This document shows, piece after piece, positions 18,358-26,459 of a DNA stretch of 64,000 nucleotides. The stretch is from contig NZ_CP027786.1 of the NCBI RefSeq assembly GCF_003795145.1, forward strand, positions 2,542,001-2,606,000. Direction: 5' to 3'. Source of the stretch: Tetragenococcus koreensis. Lineage in GTDB: Bacteria > Bacillota > Bacilli > Lactobacillales > Enterococcaceae. Numbering within the stretch: position 1 is the first letter of the stretch; each line of letters opens with the position of its first letter. Made by a program: the position numbers and the translations under genes. The notes beneath the pieces were generated by a model. The model was not told the origin of the DNA and did no database searches. It was given only the letters and a program-made list of their open reading frames with translations.

Positions 18358-19641
18358 ATGAGGATAGTTAACTTTATTATTGAAAACATCTTGACGGAAG
18401 CGTCGATCACGATCGCTTTAATTGCCATGTTAGGTTTAATTTTACAAAAGAAGTCTGTTGGTTCAATTATTTCAGGCACACTGAAGACATTACTAGGATT
18501 TCAAGTATTAAGTGCAGGTTCTAGCATTATTGTTGATAGTTTAACTTATTTTGGCGAAATATTTACTGAAGGATTCAATATGCAAGGTATCGTTCCTTCA
18601 ATCGAAGCAATCAACGGCCAAGCTATGAATGAATTAGGTTTAGGTCGAGAAATTGCCTTTACTTTCTTAGCAATCTTTGTGTTTAATATTTTAATCGCAC
18701 GTTTTACCCCTTGGAAGTATATCTTTTTAACCGGACAAGCGATTTTATGGATGGCCACAATGACGACTATTTTCGGCTTCTTTGTAGGCTTGCGCGGAAT
18801 TGTTTTAGTTTTAGTAGGTGGTTTAATCGGCAGGATTTTCGCCGTTGCTATGCCAGCAATTGCGCAACCGATTATCCGAAAAGTGACGGATTCTGATGAA
18901 CTTGCTTTAGGCCACTTTTGTACCATTGGTTATATTTTTGAAGCAGGTGTTGCGAAACTTTTTGGCGAACGAGGCGAAAAGAAAAAATCGATTGAAGATA
19001 TCAACTTACCAAGTTCTTTTGAATTTTTGCAAGATACCTATCTATCAGTAATGGTGGTTATGGTTCCTTTGTATATTGTCACTGCAGCTTTTGCAGGTCC
19101 AGACATTATAGATACAGGCGGCCAAAATTATTTAATGTATGCATTCTTGCAAGCGATTGAATTTGTTGTTGGGATTTACGTTTTACTAGCAGGCGTCCGT
19201 TTATTGTTAGGCGAAATTGTCCCTGCTTTCCGGGGGATTGCTATGAAGTTGGTTCCTGATGCTGTACCTGCATTGGATGCGCCCGTATTCTTTCCATATT
19301 CCCCTAACGCCGTTATTTTAGGTTTTATTACGACCACCATTGGAACTGTACTTGCCATGTTTATACTGCCGCAATTTGGTCTAGCGATGATCCTACCTGG
19401 GATGTTAACTAATTTCTTTGCTGGTGGTACAGCGGGGATTTTTGGAAACGCTGTTGGCGGTCGTCGAGGCGCAATCATTGGTGGAATCGCCCATGGCTTT
19501 TTCATTACTTTGTTGCCGGCATTATTAGTAACTATTCTTACAGGCATGGGTTTTATCAACGCTACTGCTACTGATGTCGATACGATTGCTGCCGCGCTAT
19601 TATATGCTTGGATTTTGAGTCCGATTTTGAGAATGTTTTAG
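18358..19641 (+). CDS. PTS EIIC, ascorbate-type (UlaA/SgaT family)
   Basis: This 427-residue integral membrane permease opens with IVNFIIENILTEASITIALIAMLGLILQ..., the start of the UlaA fold, and has eleven or so hydrophobic segments with SAGSSIIVDSL, FFPYSPNAVILGF and FFAGGTAGIFGNA. These match the PTS ascorbate-family EIIC. It transports and, with the preceding EIIB, phosphorylates an unidentified sugar. Genes for a ketose-bisphosphate aldolase and a P-loop kinase downstream suggest the product is cleaved after a second phosphorylation. Confidence 0.88.
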   Translation: MRIVNFIIENILTEASITIALIAMLGLILQKKSVGSIISGTLKTLLGFQVLSAGSSIIVDSLTYFGEIFTEGFNMQGIVPSIEAINGQAMNELGLGREIAFTFLAIFVFNILIARFTPWKYIFLTGQAILWMATMTTIFGFFVGLRGIVLVLVGGLIGRIFAVAMPAIAQPIIRKVTDSDELALGHFCTIGYIFEAGVAKLFGERGEKKKSIEDINLPSSFEFLQDTYLSVMVVMVPLYIVTAAFAGPDIIDTGGQNYLMYAFLQAIEFVVGIYVLLAGVRLLLGEIVPAFRGIAMKLVPDAVPALDAPVFFPYSPNAVILGFITTTIGTVLAMFILPQFGLAMILPGMLTNFFAGGTAGIFGNAVGGRRGAIIGGIAHGFFITLLPALLVTILTGMGFINATATDVDTIAAALLYAWILSPILRMF

Positions 19642-19666
19642 GATATAGAAATTAGGTGAATGGAGA

Positions 19667-20080
19667 ATGTTTAACTTTTTTAAAAAGAAAAAAGAACCGA
19701 AAGAGCGGTCATCTGACAAGAAAGAGACCGCTCTATCAGAAGAAGAACAAACAAAAATCGATCAAACAATTGATGAGAAAAAAACAGCAATTGTTAAAGC
19801 TGAGGACACTGAGGACCAAGATAAACTGGCGAAACTATATGAAGAGTTAGGTCTTGCCTACTCCCAAAAAAATGATGAAGAAGCGATTCCTGCTTTAGAA
19901 AAAAGCTTGGAGTTGAAATTATCAATGGGTGACGGTTATAAAAAATTGATGAGTTTATACAATGAAAAGAGAAAAGAAGCAGCTAGAAAGGGCGATGATG
20001 CCGGAATTGATAAATATATGAACAAAATGGACGAAATGAGATCAGTCGCAAAAAAATTAACCATTAGTGGAGACAAATAA
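19667..20080 (+). CDS. Small TPR-like protein in the PTS operon
   Basis: This 137-residue highly charged protein is predicted cytoplasmic. A lysine-rich N terminus (FKKKKEPKER) precedes helical, TPR-like sequence: LAKLYEELGLAYSQKNDEEAIPALEKSLELK resembles one TPR with flanking helices. It sits between the EIIC and aldolase genes (25 and 12 bp gaps), so it is co-transcribed. Function is unknown; a scaffold or adaptor role would be a guess. Confidence 0.7.
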   Translation: MFNFFKKKKEPKERSSDKKETALSEEEQTKIDQTIDEKKTAIVKAEDTEDQDKLAKLYEELGLAYSQKNDEEAIPALEKSLELKLSMGDGYKKLMSLYNEKRKEAARKGDDAGIDKYMNKMDEMRSVAKKLTISGDK

Positions 20081-20092
20081 AGGAGCTTGAAT

Positions 20093-20971
20093 ATGTACAA
20101 AACTTTAAAAGAAGTAACACAGACAGCGGAAGAATTGAATATGACAATAGGTGCATTTAACGCGCATAATTTAGAAATGATGCCGGAAATGATCCGGGCA
20201 GCCAAAGAAATGGGGAGCCCTATCATTATTCAAACAAGTATAGATACGGCTAAATATATCGGCTATCCTGTGGTTGTTGCCGTGGCAAGAGCGCTTGCCG
20301 ACAATGAAATGGTCGATGTGGTGTTGCATTTAGACCATGCCAAGGACTTTGATGAAATCAAGGCTGCTATTGATGCAGGCTATTCAAGTGTGATGTTTGA
20401 TGGATCCGCGCTGCCTTTTAAAGAAAACATAGCGAAAACCAAAGCTGTAGTAAGTTATGCACACAATAGAGGAGTATCGGTAGAAGGCGAGATTGGCACA
20501 ATCGGCGGTACCGAAGAAGGTATTTCTGTCCCATTGGATGAAGAGATGTACACGCAACCAGGCGATGCTGTGCAATTTGTCAAAGAAACCGGAGTTGACG
20601 CGTTAGCCGTAGCTATAGGTACCAATCATGGGCAATTCAAATCTAAAACAGATGTCAAAATTCCATTGCTCAGATCTATCCATGAAAAAGTAGCTATACC
20701 TTTAGTCGTTCATGGAGGTACTGGGGTTAAAGAAGAAGACTACCCAGAGCTAATTAATAACGGGATCCGTAAATTTAATGTAGGGACAGAACTGTTAGTT
20801 GGCTGGACCCAAGAAGCTATAGATTGCTTTGGCGCAACAGAAGTAAACAAATCATTAAGACACAATATTATTCCAGCAAATATGAAAGTAAAAGAAACAG
20901 TTAAACATAAGATTGGATTATTTATGAACTTAGCCGAACCTATGAATGTAGGTCGAACCCCAGATGAATAA
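20093..20971 (+). CDS. Class II ketose-bisphosphate aldolase (FbaA/GatY/KbaY family)
   Basis: This 292-residue zinc-dependent aldolase cleaves a ketose 1,6-bisphosphate into dihydroxyacetone phosphate plus an aldehyde. The active-site features are seen: HLDHAKDFDEIKAAIDAGYSSVMFDGS with the catalytic Asp and zinc His, VEGEIGTIGGTEEG, AIGTNHGQF and VVHGGTGV with further zinc histidines. AGGAG at 20081-20085 supports ATG 20093. GatY (tagatose) versus FbaA (fructose) specificity cannot be read from the sequence. It overlaps the kinase gene downstream by 8 bp, implying coupled action: PTS sugar phosphate, second phosphorylation, aldol cleavage. Confidence 0.9.
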   Translation: MYKTLKEVTQTAEELNMTIGAFNAHNLEMMPEMIRAAKEMGSPIIIQTSIDTAKYIGYPVVVAVARALADNEMVDVVLHLDHAKDFDEIKAAIDAGYSSVMFDGSALPFKENIAKTKAVVSYAHNRGVSVEGEIGTIGGTEEGISVPLDEEMYTQPGDAVQFVKETGVDALAVAIGTNHGQFKSKTDVKIPLLRSIHEKVAIPLVVHGGTGVKEEDYPELINNGIRKFNVGTELLVGWTQEAIDCFGATEVNKSLRHNIIPANMKVKETVKHKIGLFMNLAEPMNVGRTPDE

Positions 20972-21575
20972 ATATTTGATTTTAATCGCGGGGAGTCCGG
21001 CAACTGGTAAAAGTTACTTAGTCCATGAGATACAAAAAGTACTGCCTTCGATTTTTATCCTCACGCCAGACGAATTGAAAGAAATCTTAGCAGATTCTGT
21101 TGGGTTTAATGATTTGGCCGAAAAAGCAAAATTAGAAGAAGAGGTTTGGGCTAATTACTATCGGATTCTAGCTATTTATATGCAGCTAGGCAAACAGTTT
21201 ATTCTTTCTGAATACCCTTTTTCTGATAAACAAAAAGGTCAGCTCAAGGAATTATCTGAAGACTATGGTTATCAGACCATTACGATTCGTTTGAGAGCAG
21301 AATTTGAAACATTGTGGGGGCGTAGAAAAATACGTGATCGACAAAATGATCGGCATCTAAGCCATATTATGTCTCATTACCATTATGGCGACGAACTAAC
21401 AGATAGAACACAAGCAGATAATTTAATCACTAAATCTGAATTTAGGAAAGTTATTAGTGATAGAGGGTATGATCGGTTTTCTTTAGGTGAAGTTTGGGAT
21501 TTTGATGTGACAAATTTTGATCAGGTAGATTATGGAGAGTTGTTGAGTTACTTGGGTCGGTTAGAGGAGAAGTAG
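20964..21575 (+). CDS. P-loop small-molecule kinase (AAA/zeta-toxin-like fold)
   Basis: This 203-residue protein starts with a Walker A motif, LIAGSPATGKSYLVHEI, followed by an acidic helix and a lid-like stretch with WGRRKIRDRQNDRH. The architecture matches the P-loop kinases (adenylate/gluconate kinase, zeta-toxin fold). Its start overlaps the aldolase stop by 8 bp, so it likely phosphorylates the sugar phosphate or a cleavage product in this pathway. No partner antitoxin gene is present, which argues against a zeta toxin. Substrate unknown. Confidence 0.7.
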   Translation: MNKYLILIAGSPATGKSYLVHEIQKVLPSIFILTPDELKEILADSVGFNDLAEKAKLEEEVWANYYRILAIYMQLGKQFILSEYPFSDKQKGQLKELSEDYGYQTITIRLRAEFETLWGRRKIRDRQNDRHLSHIMSHYHYGDELTDRTQADNLITKSEFRKVISDRGYDRFSLGEVWDFDVTNFDQVDYGELLSYLGRLEEK

Positions 21576-21640
21576 TTTTGTAGGTTAAATTGGAAGGTTG
21601 AATGTATAAAAATAGTTTTTTATTATTCCTAATAAAAGTA

Positions 21641-21669
21641 TTGACTAATGGATGTAAACATATTATGAT
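21641..21669 (+). promoter_or_regulatory. Promoter of the galactitol-type PTS operon
   Basis: TTGACT (21641-21646) and TATGAT (21664-21669), spacing 17 bp: a near-consensus sigma-A promoter. Confidence 0.8.
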
Positions 21670-21674
21670 GTCTT

Positions 21675-21688
21675 TGTAAACGATAACA
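21675..21688 (+). promoter_or_regulatory. cre site (CcpA)
   Basis: TGTAAACGATAACA agrees with the consensus TGWAANCGNTNWCA at every defined position. It lies at the expected transcription start, so CcpA should repress the operon in the presence of a preferred sugar. Confidence 0.85.
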
Positions 21689-21700
21689 AAAAAATTAAAT

Positions 21701-21730
21701 ATCAGTGTAACTGTTTGATCAGGCATGATT
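21701..21730 (+). promoter_or_regulatory. RAT antiterminator site
   Basis: TGTAACTG, a short loop, then CAGGCA fits the RNA-binding site of LicT/SacY-type antiterminators (TGTTACTG...CAGGCA). Its 3' half is also the 5' arm of the following terminator, so protein binding would prevent termination. Confidence 0.75.
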
Positions 21731-21769
21731 AAGTTAATCCCGAGGGGTTACTTAATCATGCCTTTTTTT
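21721..21769 (+). terminator. Leader terminator controlled by the antiterminator
   Basis: AGGCATGATTAAGT pairs with ACTTAATCATGCCT, 14 bp, followed by seven T residues. It lies between the promoter and the antiterminator gene and overlaps the RAT. Confidence 0.92.
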
Positions 21770-21785
21770 GTTAGGAGGGATAGCT

Positions 21786-22640
21786 TTGAAGGTTGTACAA
21801 TCATTAAACCAAAATGCCTTATTAGTAAATAATGACGGAAACGAATGTATTGTCGTTGGAAAAGGAATTGGTTTTGGTAAAAAAAGGGGAGATGTAGTTG
21901 AGAATAAGCAAGAGGTTAAGTTTTATAAAATGGTTCCAGAACAAGACGGAGTAAGAGAATTAATTGAAGATATTGATGATAAAAGCTTGCAAATCGCTGA
22001 AGAAATTGCTGTACATGCAGAAGAATTTCTTGATAAAGAATTTACTGGTAATTTCATTTTGTCGCTGGCTGGACACATTCAATTCCTTGAAGAAAAATAC
22101 AGAGATTATATTGAGATTCCAGAACCCTTTCATTACGAACTAAAATATTTATACCCTACCGAATATAGAATAGCTGAATGGGCAATTAACTATTTACAGG
22201 AAGAATTTGAATTAGCATTGCCTAGCGCAGAAGTATCTTTTTTTACATTACATTTTGTGAATGGACTGGTAGAAAATGGTTCTTTGAAAAACGTTGTAGA
22301 GCTGAGTGATATTTTAAATGAAACAATAGAAATTATAGAAAAAGAAACAAACGAGGTCATGGATAGAGAAACAATAACATTTTCTAGATTTATCATTCAC
22401 TTGAGATATTTTGTGATAAGAAATCTAGCTAGTACGTCTAAAAGAAGCGATAGTCAAAATACTGACTTTAAGAAGATTTATGATCTGACGTTTGAGATGT
22501 ATCCTCGCGAAAAACAAATTATCGATAAGATAAAAGAACAGCTTTATATAGATCATAATATAGAATTTGAAAACTTTGAAGATTTTTATCTTTTATTACA
22601 TTTGGTCAGAATAATGAATAACGGAGTTGAAAGCAGATGA
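21786..22640 (+). CDS. LicT/BglG-family RNA-binding transcriptional antiterminator
   Basis: This 284-residue protein has an N-terminal co-antiterminator RNA-binding domain (KVVQSLNQNALLVNN...VVGKGIGFGKKRGD, residues 1-55) and two PRD domains with phosphorylatable histidines. It binds the RAT just upstream and lets transcription pass the leader terminator when the sugar PTS is busy. TTG 21786 is the start: AGGAGG at 21773-21778 is 7 bases away and the CAT domain begins there as in LicT. Its stop overlaps the EIIA start (ATGA), so it is the first gene of the operon and is autoregulated. Confidence 0.9.
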   Translation: MKVVQSLNQNALLVNNDGNECIVVGKGIGFGKKRGDVVENKQEVKFYKMVPEQDGVRELIEDIDDKSLQIAEEIAVHAEEFLDKEFTGNFILSLAGHIQFLEEKYRDYIEIPEPFHYELKYLYPTEYRIAEWAINYLQEEFELALPSAEVSFFTLHFVNGLVENGSLKNVVELSDILNETIEIIEKETNEVMDRETITFSRFIIHLRYFVIRNLASTSKRSDSQNTDFKKIYDLTFEMYPREKQIIDKIKEQLYIDHNIEFENFEDFYLLLHLVRIMNNGVESR

Positions 22641-23098
22641 ATTATAAGGAAAATTTTAAAAAAGAGTTAACCAATCTTAGCCTGGCTGTAGGTAGTCAAG
22701 AACATTTTTTTCGAGTTGTTTCCAATGATTTAAAAGAAAAGGACTATGTTGAACAGTCGTTTGAAGAAGCAATTATTGAAAGAGAAAAAATTTACCCTAC
22801 AGGTTTACAGCTAGATAATTTTACTATAGCGATTCCGCATACAGACGTTATTCATATAAAAAAGCCTTTTGTTGCTATCTATCGGTTAACAACAGAAATT
22901 AATTTTTATCAGATGGGAACTGACGATGTTGTTGTTCCAGTGAAAGATGTCTTAGTTTTAGGAATTAATGAACCTAAAAAACAAGTAGGATTATTATCAA
23001 GTTTAATGCAGTGCTTTTCTAAAAATGAATTTATTAAACAGTATAAAAACACAGCAACAGCAGATTCAATTGTAGAGTTAATAAAAAATAATTTATAA
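22637..23098 (+). CDS. PTS EIIA, galactitol/fructose type
   Basis: This 153-residue cytoplasmic protein belongs to the mannitol/fructose EIIA superfamily, GatA-like. The phospho-His is in FTIAIPHTDVIHI, near residue 68. It receives phosphate from HPr and hands it to the EIIB encoded next. It overlaps the antiterminator gene by four bases. Confidence 0.88.
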   Translation: MNYKENFKKELTNLSLAVGSQEHFFRVVSNDLKEKDYVEQSFEEAIIEREKIYPTGLQLDNFTIAIPHTDVIHIKKPFVAIYRLTTEINFYQMGTDDVVVPVKDVLVLGINEPKKQVGLLSSLMQCFSKNEFIKQYKNTATADSIVELIKNNL

Positions 23099-23116
23099 AT
23101 CAGGAGGAATTTAGTT

Positions 23117-23398
23117 ATGAAAAAAATCATTGTAGCTTGTGGATCAGGTGTCGCGACTTCGCAGACGGTAGCTTCAAAACTTGCCAAATTATTAAAAGAA
23201 AGAAAAGTACCTGCAGAGGTTGAAGCAGTAGACATTAAATCATTAAAACATCATGTAAAAAGCGCTGATGCCTATGTTTCTATTGTTAAATCAAAAGAAG
23301 AATTTGGTATACCTGTGTTTAATGGAGTGGCATTTTTAACAGGAATGGGTCAAGAAGAAGAATTACAAAAAATCATTGATTTAATTGAGGAGGATTAA
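23117..23398 (+). CDS. PTS EIIB, galactitol type
   Basis: A 93-residue GatB-like phosphotransfer protein with the phosphocysteine at residue 8 in VACGSGVATSQTV. It sits between EIIA and EIIC in the usual gat order and precedes EIIC by 2 bp, so the three are translationally linked. Confidence 0.9.
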   Translation: MKKIIVACGSGVATSQTVASKLAKLLKERKVPAEVEAVDIKSLKHHVKSADAYVSIVKSKEEFGIPVFNGVAFLTGMGQEEELQKIIDLIEED

Positions 23399-23400
23399 CT

Positions 23401-24747
23401 ATGGATGCACTTCAGACTGTTGTTAGTTACGTTCTAAATGATTTAGGCGCCGCCGTTTTTGTTCCTGCCTTAATGTTGATTATAGGACTTTGTATGAAAA
23501 TGAAGTTTTCAGAAGCATTCATTTCTGCCTTAACATTAGGTATTGCTTTTACGGGTATGTCAATACTCATTGATTACATGATGGAATCAATGGGCGATGC
23601 TGCAGCTAGTCTAGCTCAGAGCACAGGGGTTAATCTACCAGCAGTCGATGGCGGATGGCCTGGAATGGCTGCAATCTCGTGGGCTTGGCCTTACGCATTT
23701 TTGATGTTTCCACTTACTATTGGTATTAATATTTTATTATTAATCGCTAATCGTACAAAAACTTTAAATGTTGATATGTGGAATGTTTGGAACAAGATTT
23801 TTACTGCTGTAATGGTTTCTTATATTACAGGAAGTACGATTTGGGGATTTGTCGCAGCGTCAATTCAAATTATTTTGGAATTAAAAGCTGGTGATATATG
23901 GGGGCCTGAGGTTGAAAGATTAACTAGTATTCCAGGAGTTACAGTGCCACATTTTATCACTTTGATATGTACCTTGTTATTTCCTATTGACGAATTATTA
24001 AAAAAGATTCCTTTTTTTAACAGACCTATGGATGCGGATGCACTAAAAGAAAAAATCGGTATCTTTGGTGAAAACTCAGTTATGGGAGGAATCATTGGCC
24101 TATTGCTAGGTTTGGCATCGGGGTATGGTGTTGCCGGATCATTACAACTAGCTGTTCAGGCAGCTACTGCACTAACTTTATTTCCAATGGTTTCAAAACT
24201 TTTTTCACAGGCATTATCACCAATTTCAGAAGCTATATCAGACTTTATGAAAAAACGATTTGAAGGAAAAGAAGTTTTTATTGGTTTAGATTGGCCTATT
24301 CTAGCTGGTCGTAATGAACTGTGGGTAGCAGTCATTATCACCATTCCAGTCTTATTAATTTTAGCTATCGTTTTACCAGGGAATATAGTATTACCATTTG
24401 CAGGAATTATTAACCTTTCTTTTGTAGTTGGGGCGTTATTACTTACTAATGCTAACTTAGGAAGGATGATTTTTCACGGAGTTATCTCTGCTCCATTATT
24501 CTTATATGGTGCCACTTATTTTGCACAGTATGTAACACGTTTAGCAAATGAAACGGGCGCAGCAAATGTACCAGAAGGGAAATTGCTATCATGGAGTACC
24601 TTTGAAGGTCCAGATATTAGGTATCTTTTTGCAACCGGATTTTCTGGCAACATTTTAAGTATTATTTTATTAGTTATCTGGCTAGGCCTGTTTTATTGGA
24701 TGTATACGAGTAAGAAAAAATATAACCAATCGCTAGAGAATGAGTAG
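23401..24747 (+). CDS. PTS EIIC, galactitol type (GatC family)
   Basis: This 448-residue membrane permease resembles GatC: it opens VVSYVLNDLGAAVFVPALMLIIGLCM and has about ten hydrophobic segments, with conserved GGWPGMAAISWAWPYAF and FALHG-like loops replaced by FHGVISAPLFLYG. Its sugar is unknown. The neighbouring aldolase is of the RhaD type, which cleaves ketose 1-phosphates, so a substrate phosphorylated at C1 (rhamnulose-, fuculose- or related deoxyketose-like) is a reasonable guess rather than galactitol. Confidence 0.88.
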   Translation: MDALQTVVSYVLNDLGAAVFVPALMLIIGLCMKMKFSEAFISALTLGIAFTGMSILIDYMMESMGDAAASLAQSTGVNLPAVDGGWPGMAAISWAWPYAFLMFPLTIGINILLLIANRTKTLNVDMWNVWNKIFTAVMVSYITGSTIWGFVAASIQIILELKAGDIWGPEVERLTSIPGVTVPHFITLICTLLFPIDELLKKIPFFNRPMDADALKEKIGIFGENSVMGGIIGLLLGLASGYGVAGSLQLAVQAATALTLFPMVSKLFSQALSPISEAISDFMKKRFEGKEVFIGLDWPILAGRNELWVAVIITIPVLLILAIVLPGNIVLPFAGIINLSFVVGALLLTNANLGRMIFHGVISAPLFLYGATYFAQYVTRLANETGAANVPEGKLLSWSTFEGPDIRYLFATGFSGNILSIILLVIWLGLFYWMYTSKKKYNQSLENE

Positions 24748-24964
24748 CATGAAAAAAAGAGCTTTTTATTGGAAAATACTTATTGTTTTGGATGTTGGGC
24801 TATTTTTATATGGTTTTATTTATAAAAATTGGGTTTTAAGTTTAGTGGCATTAGGTTTAATCCTAATGGTAAGAATATTTGCTTATGATTTATTGTTTAA
24901 AAGTTTTGACGAAAAATGGGATGAAAGACATAGGAACTATACTAAAAAGAAAGAAGGAAATTAG
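24740..24964 (+). CDS. Small two-helix membrane protein of the PTS operon
   Basis: A 74-residue protein with two hydrophobic segments (ILIVLDVGLFLYGFIY and WVLSLVALGLILMVRIF) and a basic tail rich in K, R and E. It overlaps the EIIC stop by 8 bp and lies 4 bp before the aldolase gene, so it is translationally coupled. An in-frame ATG at 24749 is an alternative start. I do not recognise the family; an accessory subunit of the transporter is possible. Confidence 0.65.
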   Translation: MSSMKKRAFYWKILIVLDVGLFLYGFIYKNWVLSLVALGLILMVRIFAYDLLFKSFDEKWDERHRNYTKKKEGN

Positions 24965-24968
24965 AAAA

Positions 24969-25772
24969 ATGACGAAATACACAGAACTGACCGCTGTCAA
25001 AGAACTAGCTGACTTAACGTACACAATGTGGCAAATGGGGTGGGATGAGAAGAATGGCGGAAATATTAGCTACCTTTTGTCAGAAAAAGAAGTTAAAGAA
25101 TTTTATCGGGATCAGGTTCCGAGATTTATCGAGTTAAAAAATATACCGAGTAATTTAATCGGTCGGTATTTGATTATTACAGCTTCAGGAAGCAATTTTC
25201 GTTTAGTAAAAGATTCTATCGAAACAACAGTCGGAGTTATCAAAATTAAACAAGAAGGTTATACGATAATAGCTGGCTTTGAGAATAATAATCAACCGAC
25301 TAGTGAAATCTATATGCATTTACTCTCTCATAGTGCTCGTTTAGAAGTGGATCCAACACATCGAGTAGTTGTTCATAATCATGCGACAGAAATTTCTGAG
25401 ATGACGTTTGTTCATGAATTAGATGATAAGGCCCTGACTCGTTCTTTATGGGGAATGGTTACTGAGTGTATTATTGTATTTCCAGATGGCGTAGGAGTGC
25501 TACCTTGGATGGTTTGCGGGAATGAAGAGATCGGAAAGGCTACAGCGAAAAAATTAACAAATTGTCGAATCGTAATCTGGTCACATCATGGTATTCTAGC
25601 AACAGGGAGTAGCTTAAATGACGCTTTTGGCTTAATTGAAACTGTCAATAAGGCCGCTAAAATATATATGAATACTTTTGACAAAAGGATAACCAAAGGG
25701 ATTACAGATAAACAATTATTAGATGTATGTGATTTTTTTGGTGTTACACCAAAGAAAGGTATTCTTAATTAA
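24969..25772 (+). CDS. Class II aldolase, rhamnulose-1-phosphate aldolase (RhaD)-like
   Basis: This 267-residue zinc aldolase is of the RhaD/FucA/AraD superfamily. It shows GWDEKNGGNISYLL, the phosphate-binding ITASGSNFR, HLLSHSARLE, the zinc site VVHNHATEI (HxH), the catalytic Glu in TSEIYMH, and a third zinc His in WSHHGILATG. Its length and sequence fit RhaD (274 residues in E. coli). No rhamnose isomerase or rhamnulokinase is nearby: the PTS would supply the phosphate instead of a kinase. Products would be DHAP and an aldehyde. ATG 24969 follows an AAGAAGGAAA ribosome site. Confidence 0.85.
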   Translation: MTKYTELTAVKELADLTYTMWQMGWDEKNGGNISYLLSEKEVKEFYRDQVPRFIELKNIPSNLIGRYLIITASGSNFRLVKDSIETTVGVIKIKQEGYTIIAGFENNNQPTSEIYMHLLSHSARLEVDPTHRVVVHNHATEISEMTFVHELDDKALTRSLWGMVTECIIVFPDGVGVLPWMVCGNEEIGKATAKKLTNCRIVIWSHHGILATGSSLNDAFGLIETVNKAAKIYMNTFDKRITKGITDKQLLDVCDFFGVTPKKGILN

Positions 25773-25831
25773 ACAAGTATAGGATGTATGTTAGATAATA
25801 AGACATATTAAATTAAAAATAACTATTAAGA

Positions 25832-25868
25832 GGCAACAGCGAGTATGATAGCTCGCTGTTGCTTTTTT
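25832..25868 (+). terminator. Terminator of the galactitol-type PTS operon
   Basis: GCAACAGCGAG pairs with CTCGCTGTTGC, an 11-bp stem, followed by six T residues. Confidence 0.93.
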
Positions 25869-25890
25869 GGAATGAAAAAGTAACAAGATT

Positions 25891-25915
25891 CAACACTATT
25901 TATTCGAAAGTGTTG
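25891..25915. promoter_or_regulatory. Candidate enhancer for a sigma-54 activator
   Basis: CAACACT-N11-AGTGTTG is a perfect dyad about 70 bp upstream of the -24/-12 promoter. LevR/ManR-type activators bind such upstream sites. A second half-site-like ACACTGTTG follows at about 25927. Confidence 0.5.
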
Positions 25916-25986
25916 GAAGATAAAAAACACTGTTGAGAATATTCAGAAAATAATAGTTTTCCCTTGATATGAGGGCATTAAATTTT

Positions 25987-26002
25987 TTGGCACGTAACTT
26001 GC
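25987..26002 (+). promoter_or_regulatory. Sigma-54 (-24/-12) promoter
   Basis: TTGGCACGTAACTTGC matches the RpoN consensus TGGCAC-N5-TTGC exactly, and the next genes are mannose-family EIIA and EIIB, the class of operon that sigma-54 and a LevR-like activator control in Firmicutes. The activator gene is not in the window. Confidence 0.93.
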
Positions 26003-26039
26003 TTTTATGTCTACAAAGGCGAAAAAGAGGAGGGGTATG

Positions 26040-26459
26040 ATGAATCAAATCTTATTAGCAAGCCACGGCGAGCTTGCTAAGGGAATGCTACAAACAGTAA
26101 GCATGTTGATCGGAGAATTAGATAATATCCATGCTTTTTCCAGTTACCGAGACGATGAAGCTGGACTTTTGTATCAGATGAACGAAAAAATCAATTCTTT
26201 CAATAAAAATGACAAGATTTACATATTAAGTGATATTTTTGGCGGCAGTGTGAATAACGAAATTCTTACGTTGCTAAATAAACCGAATATTACATTAATT
26301 ACTGGAATGAACTTGATGTTAGTTGTGGGGATCGCTACCCAAGCCGAAAGAATAAGCGATGATGAGTTAGCAAGGATTATTCAAGAAAGTCAGCAAGGAA
26401 TTATTAACTGCAATACACTTCTTGAGAAAAATACCAATACGGAAGGTGATGACCTATGA
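26040..26459 (+). CDS. PTS EIIA, mannose family
   Basis: A 139-residue mannose/fructose/sorbose EIIA with the phospho-His in ILLASHGELAKGM (residue 9) and ILSDIFGGSVNNE, the family's DxxGGSP-like loop. AGGAGG at 26028-26033 favours ATG 26040 over ATG 26037. It is the first gene behind the sigma-54 promoter and overlaps EIIB by four bases. The expected EIIC and EIID genes are missing because an IS110 element follows EIIB. Confidence 0.9.
   Translation: MNQILLASHGELAKGMLQTVSMLIGELDNIHAFSSYRDDEAGLLYQMNEKINSFNKNDKIYILSDIFGGSVNNEILTLLNKPNITLITGMNLMLVVGIATQAERISDDELARIIQESQQGIINCNTLLEKNTNTEGDDL

Noticed and set aside
18027-19641. Functional ascorbate utilisation operon
   Set aside because: The transporter family matches, but none of the ula degradation genes is present.
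20964-21575. Zeta-type toxin
   Set aside because: Walker A fold fits, but there is no epsilon-like antitoxin and the gene overlaps an aldolase in a sugar operon.
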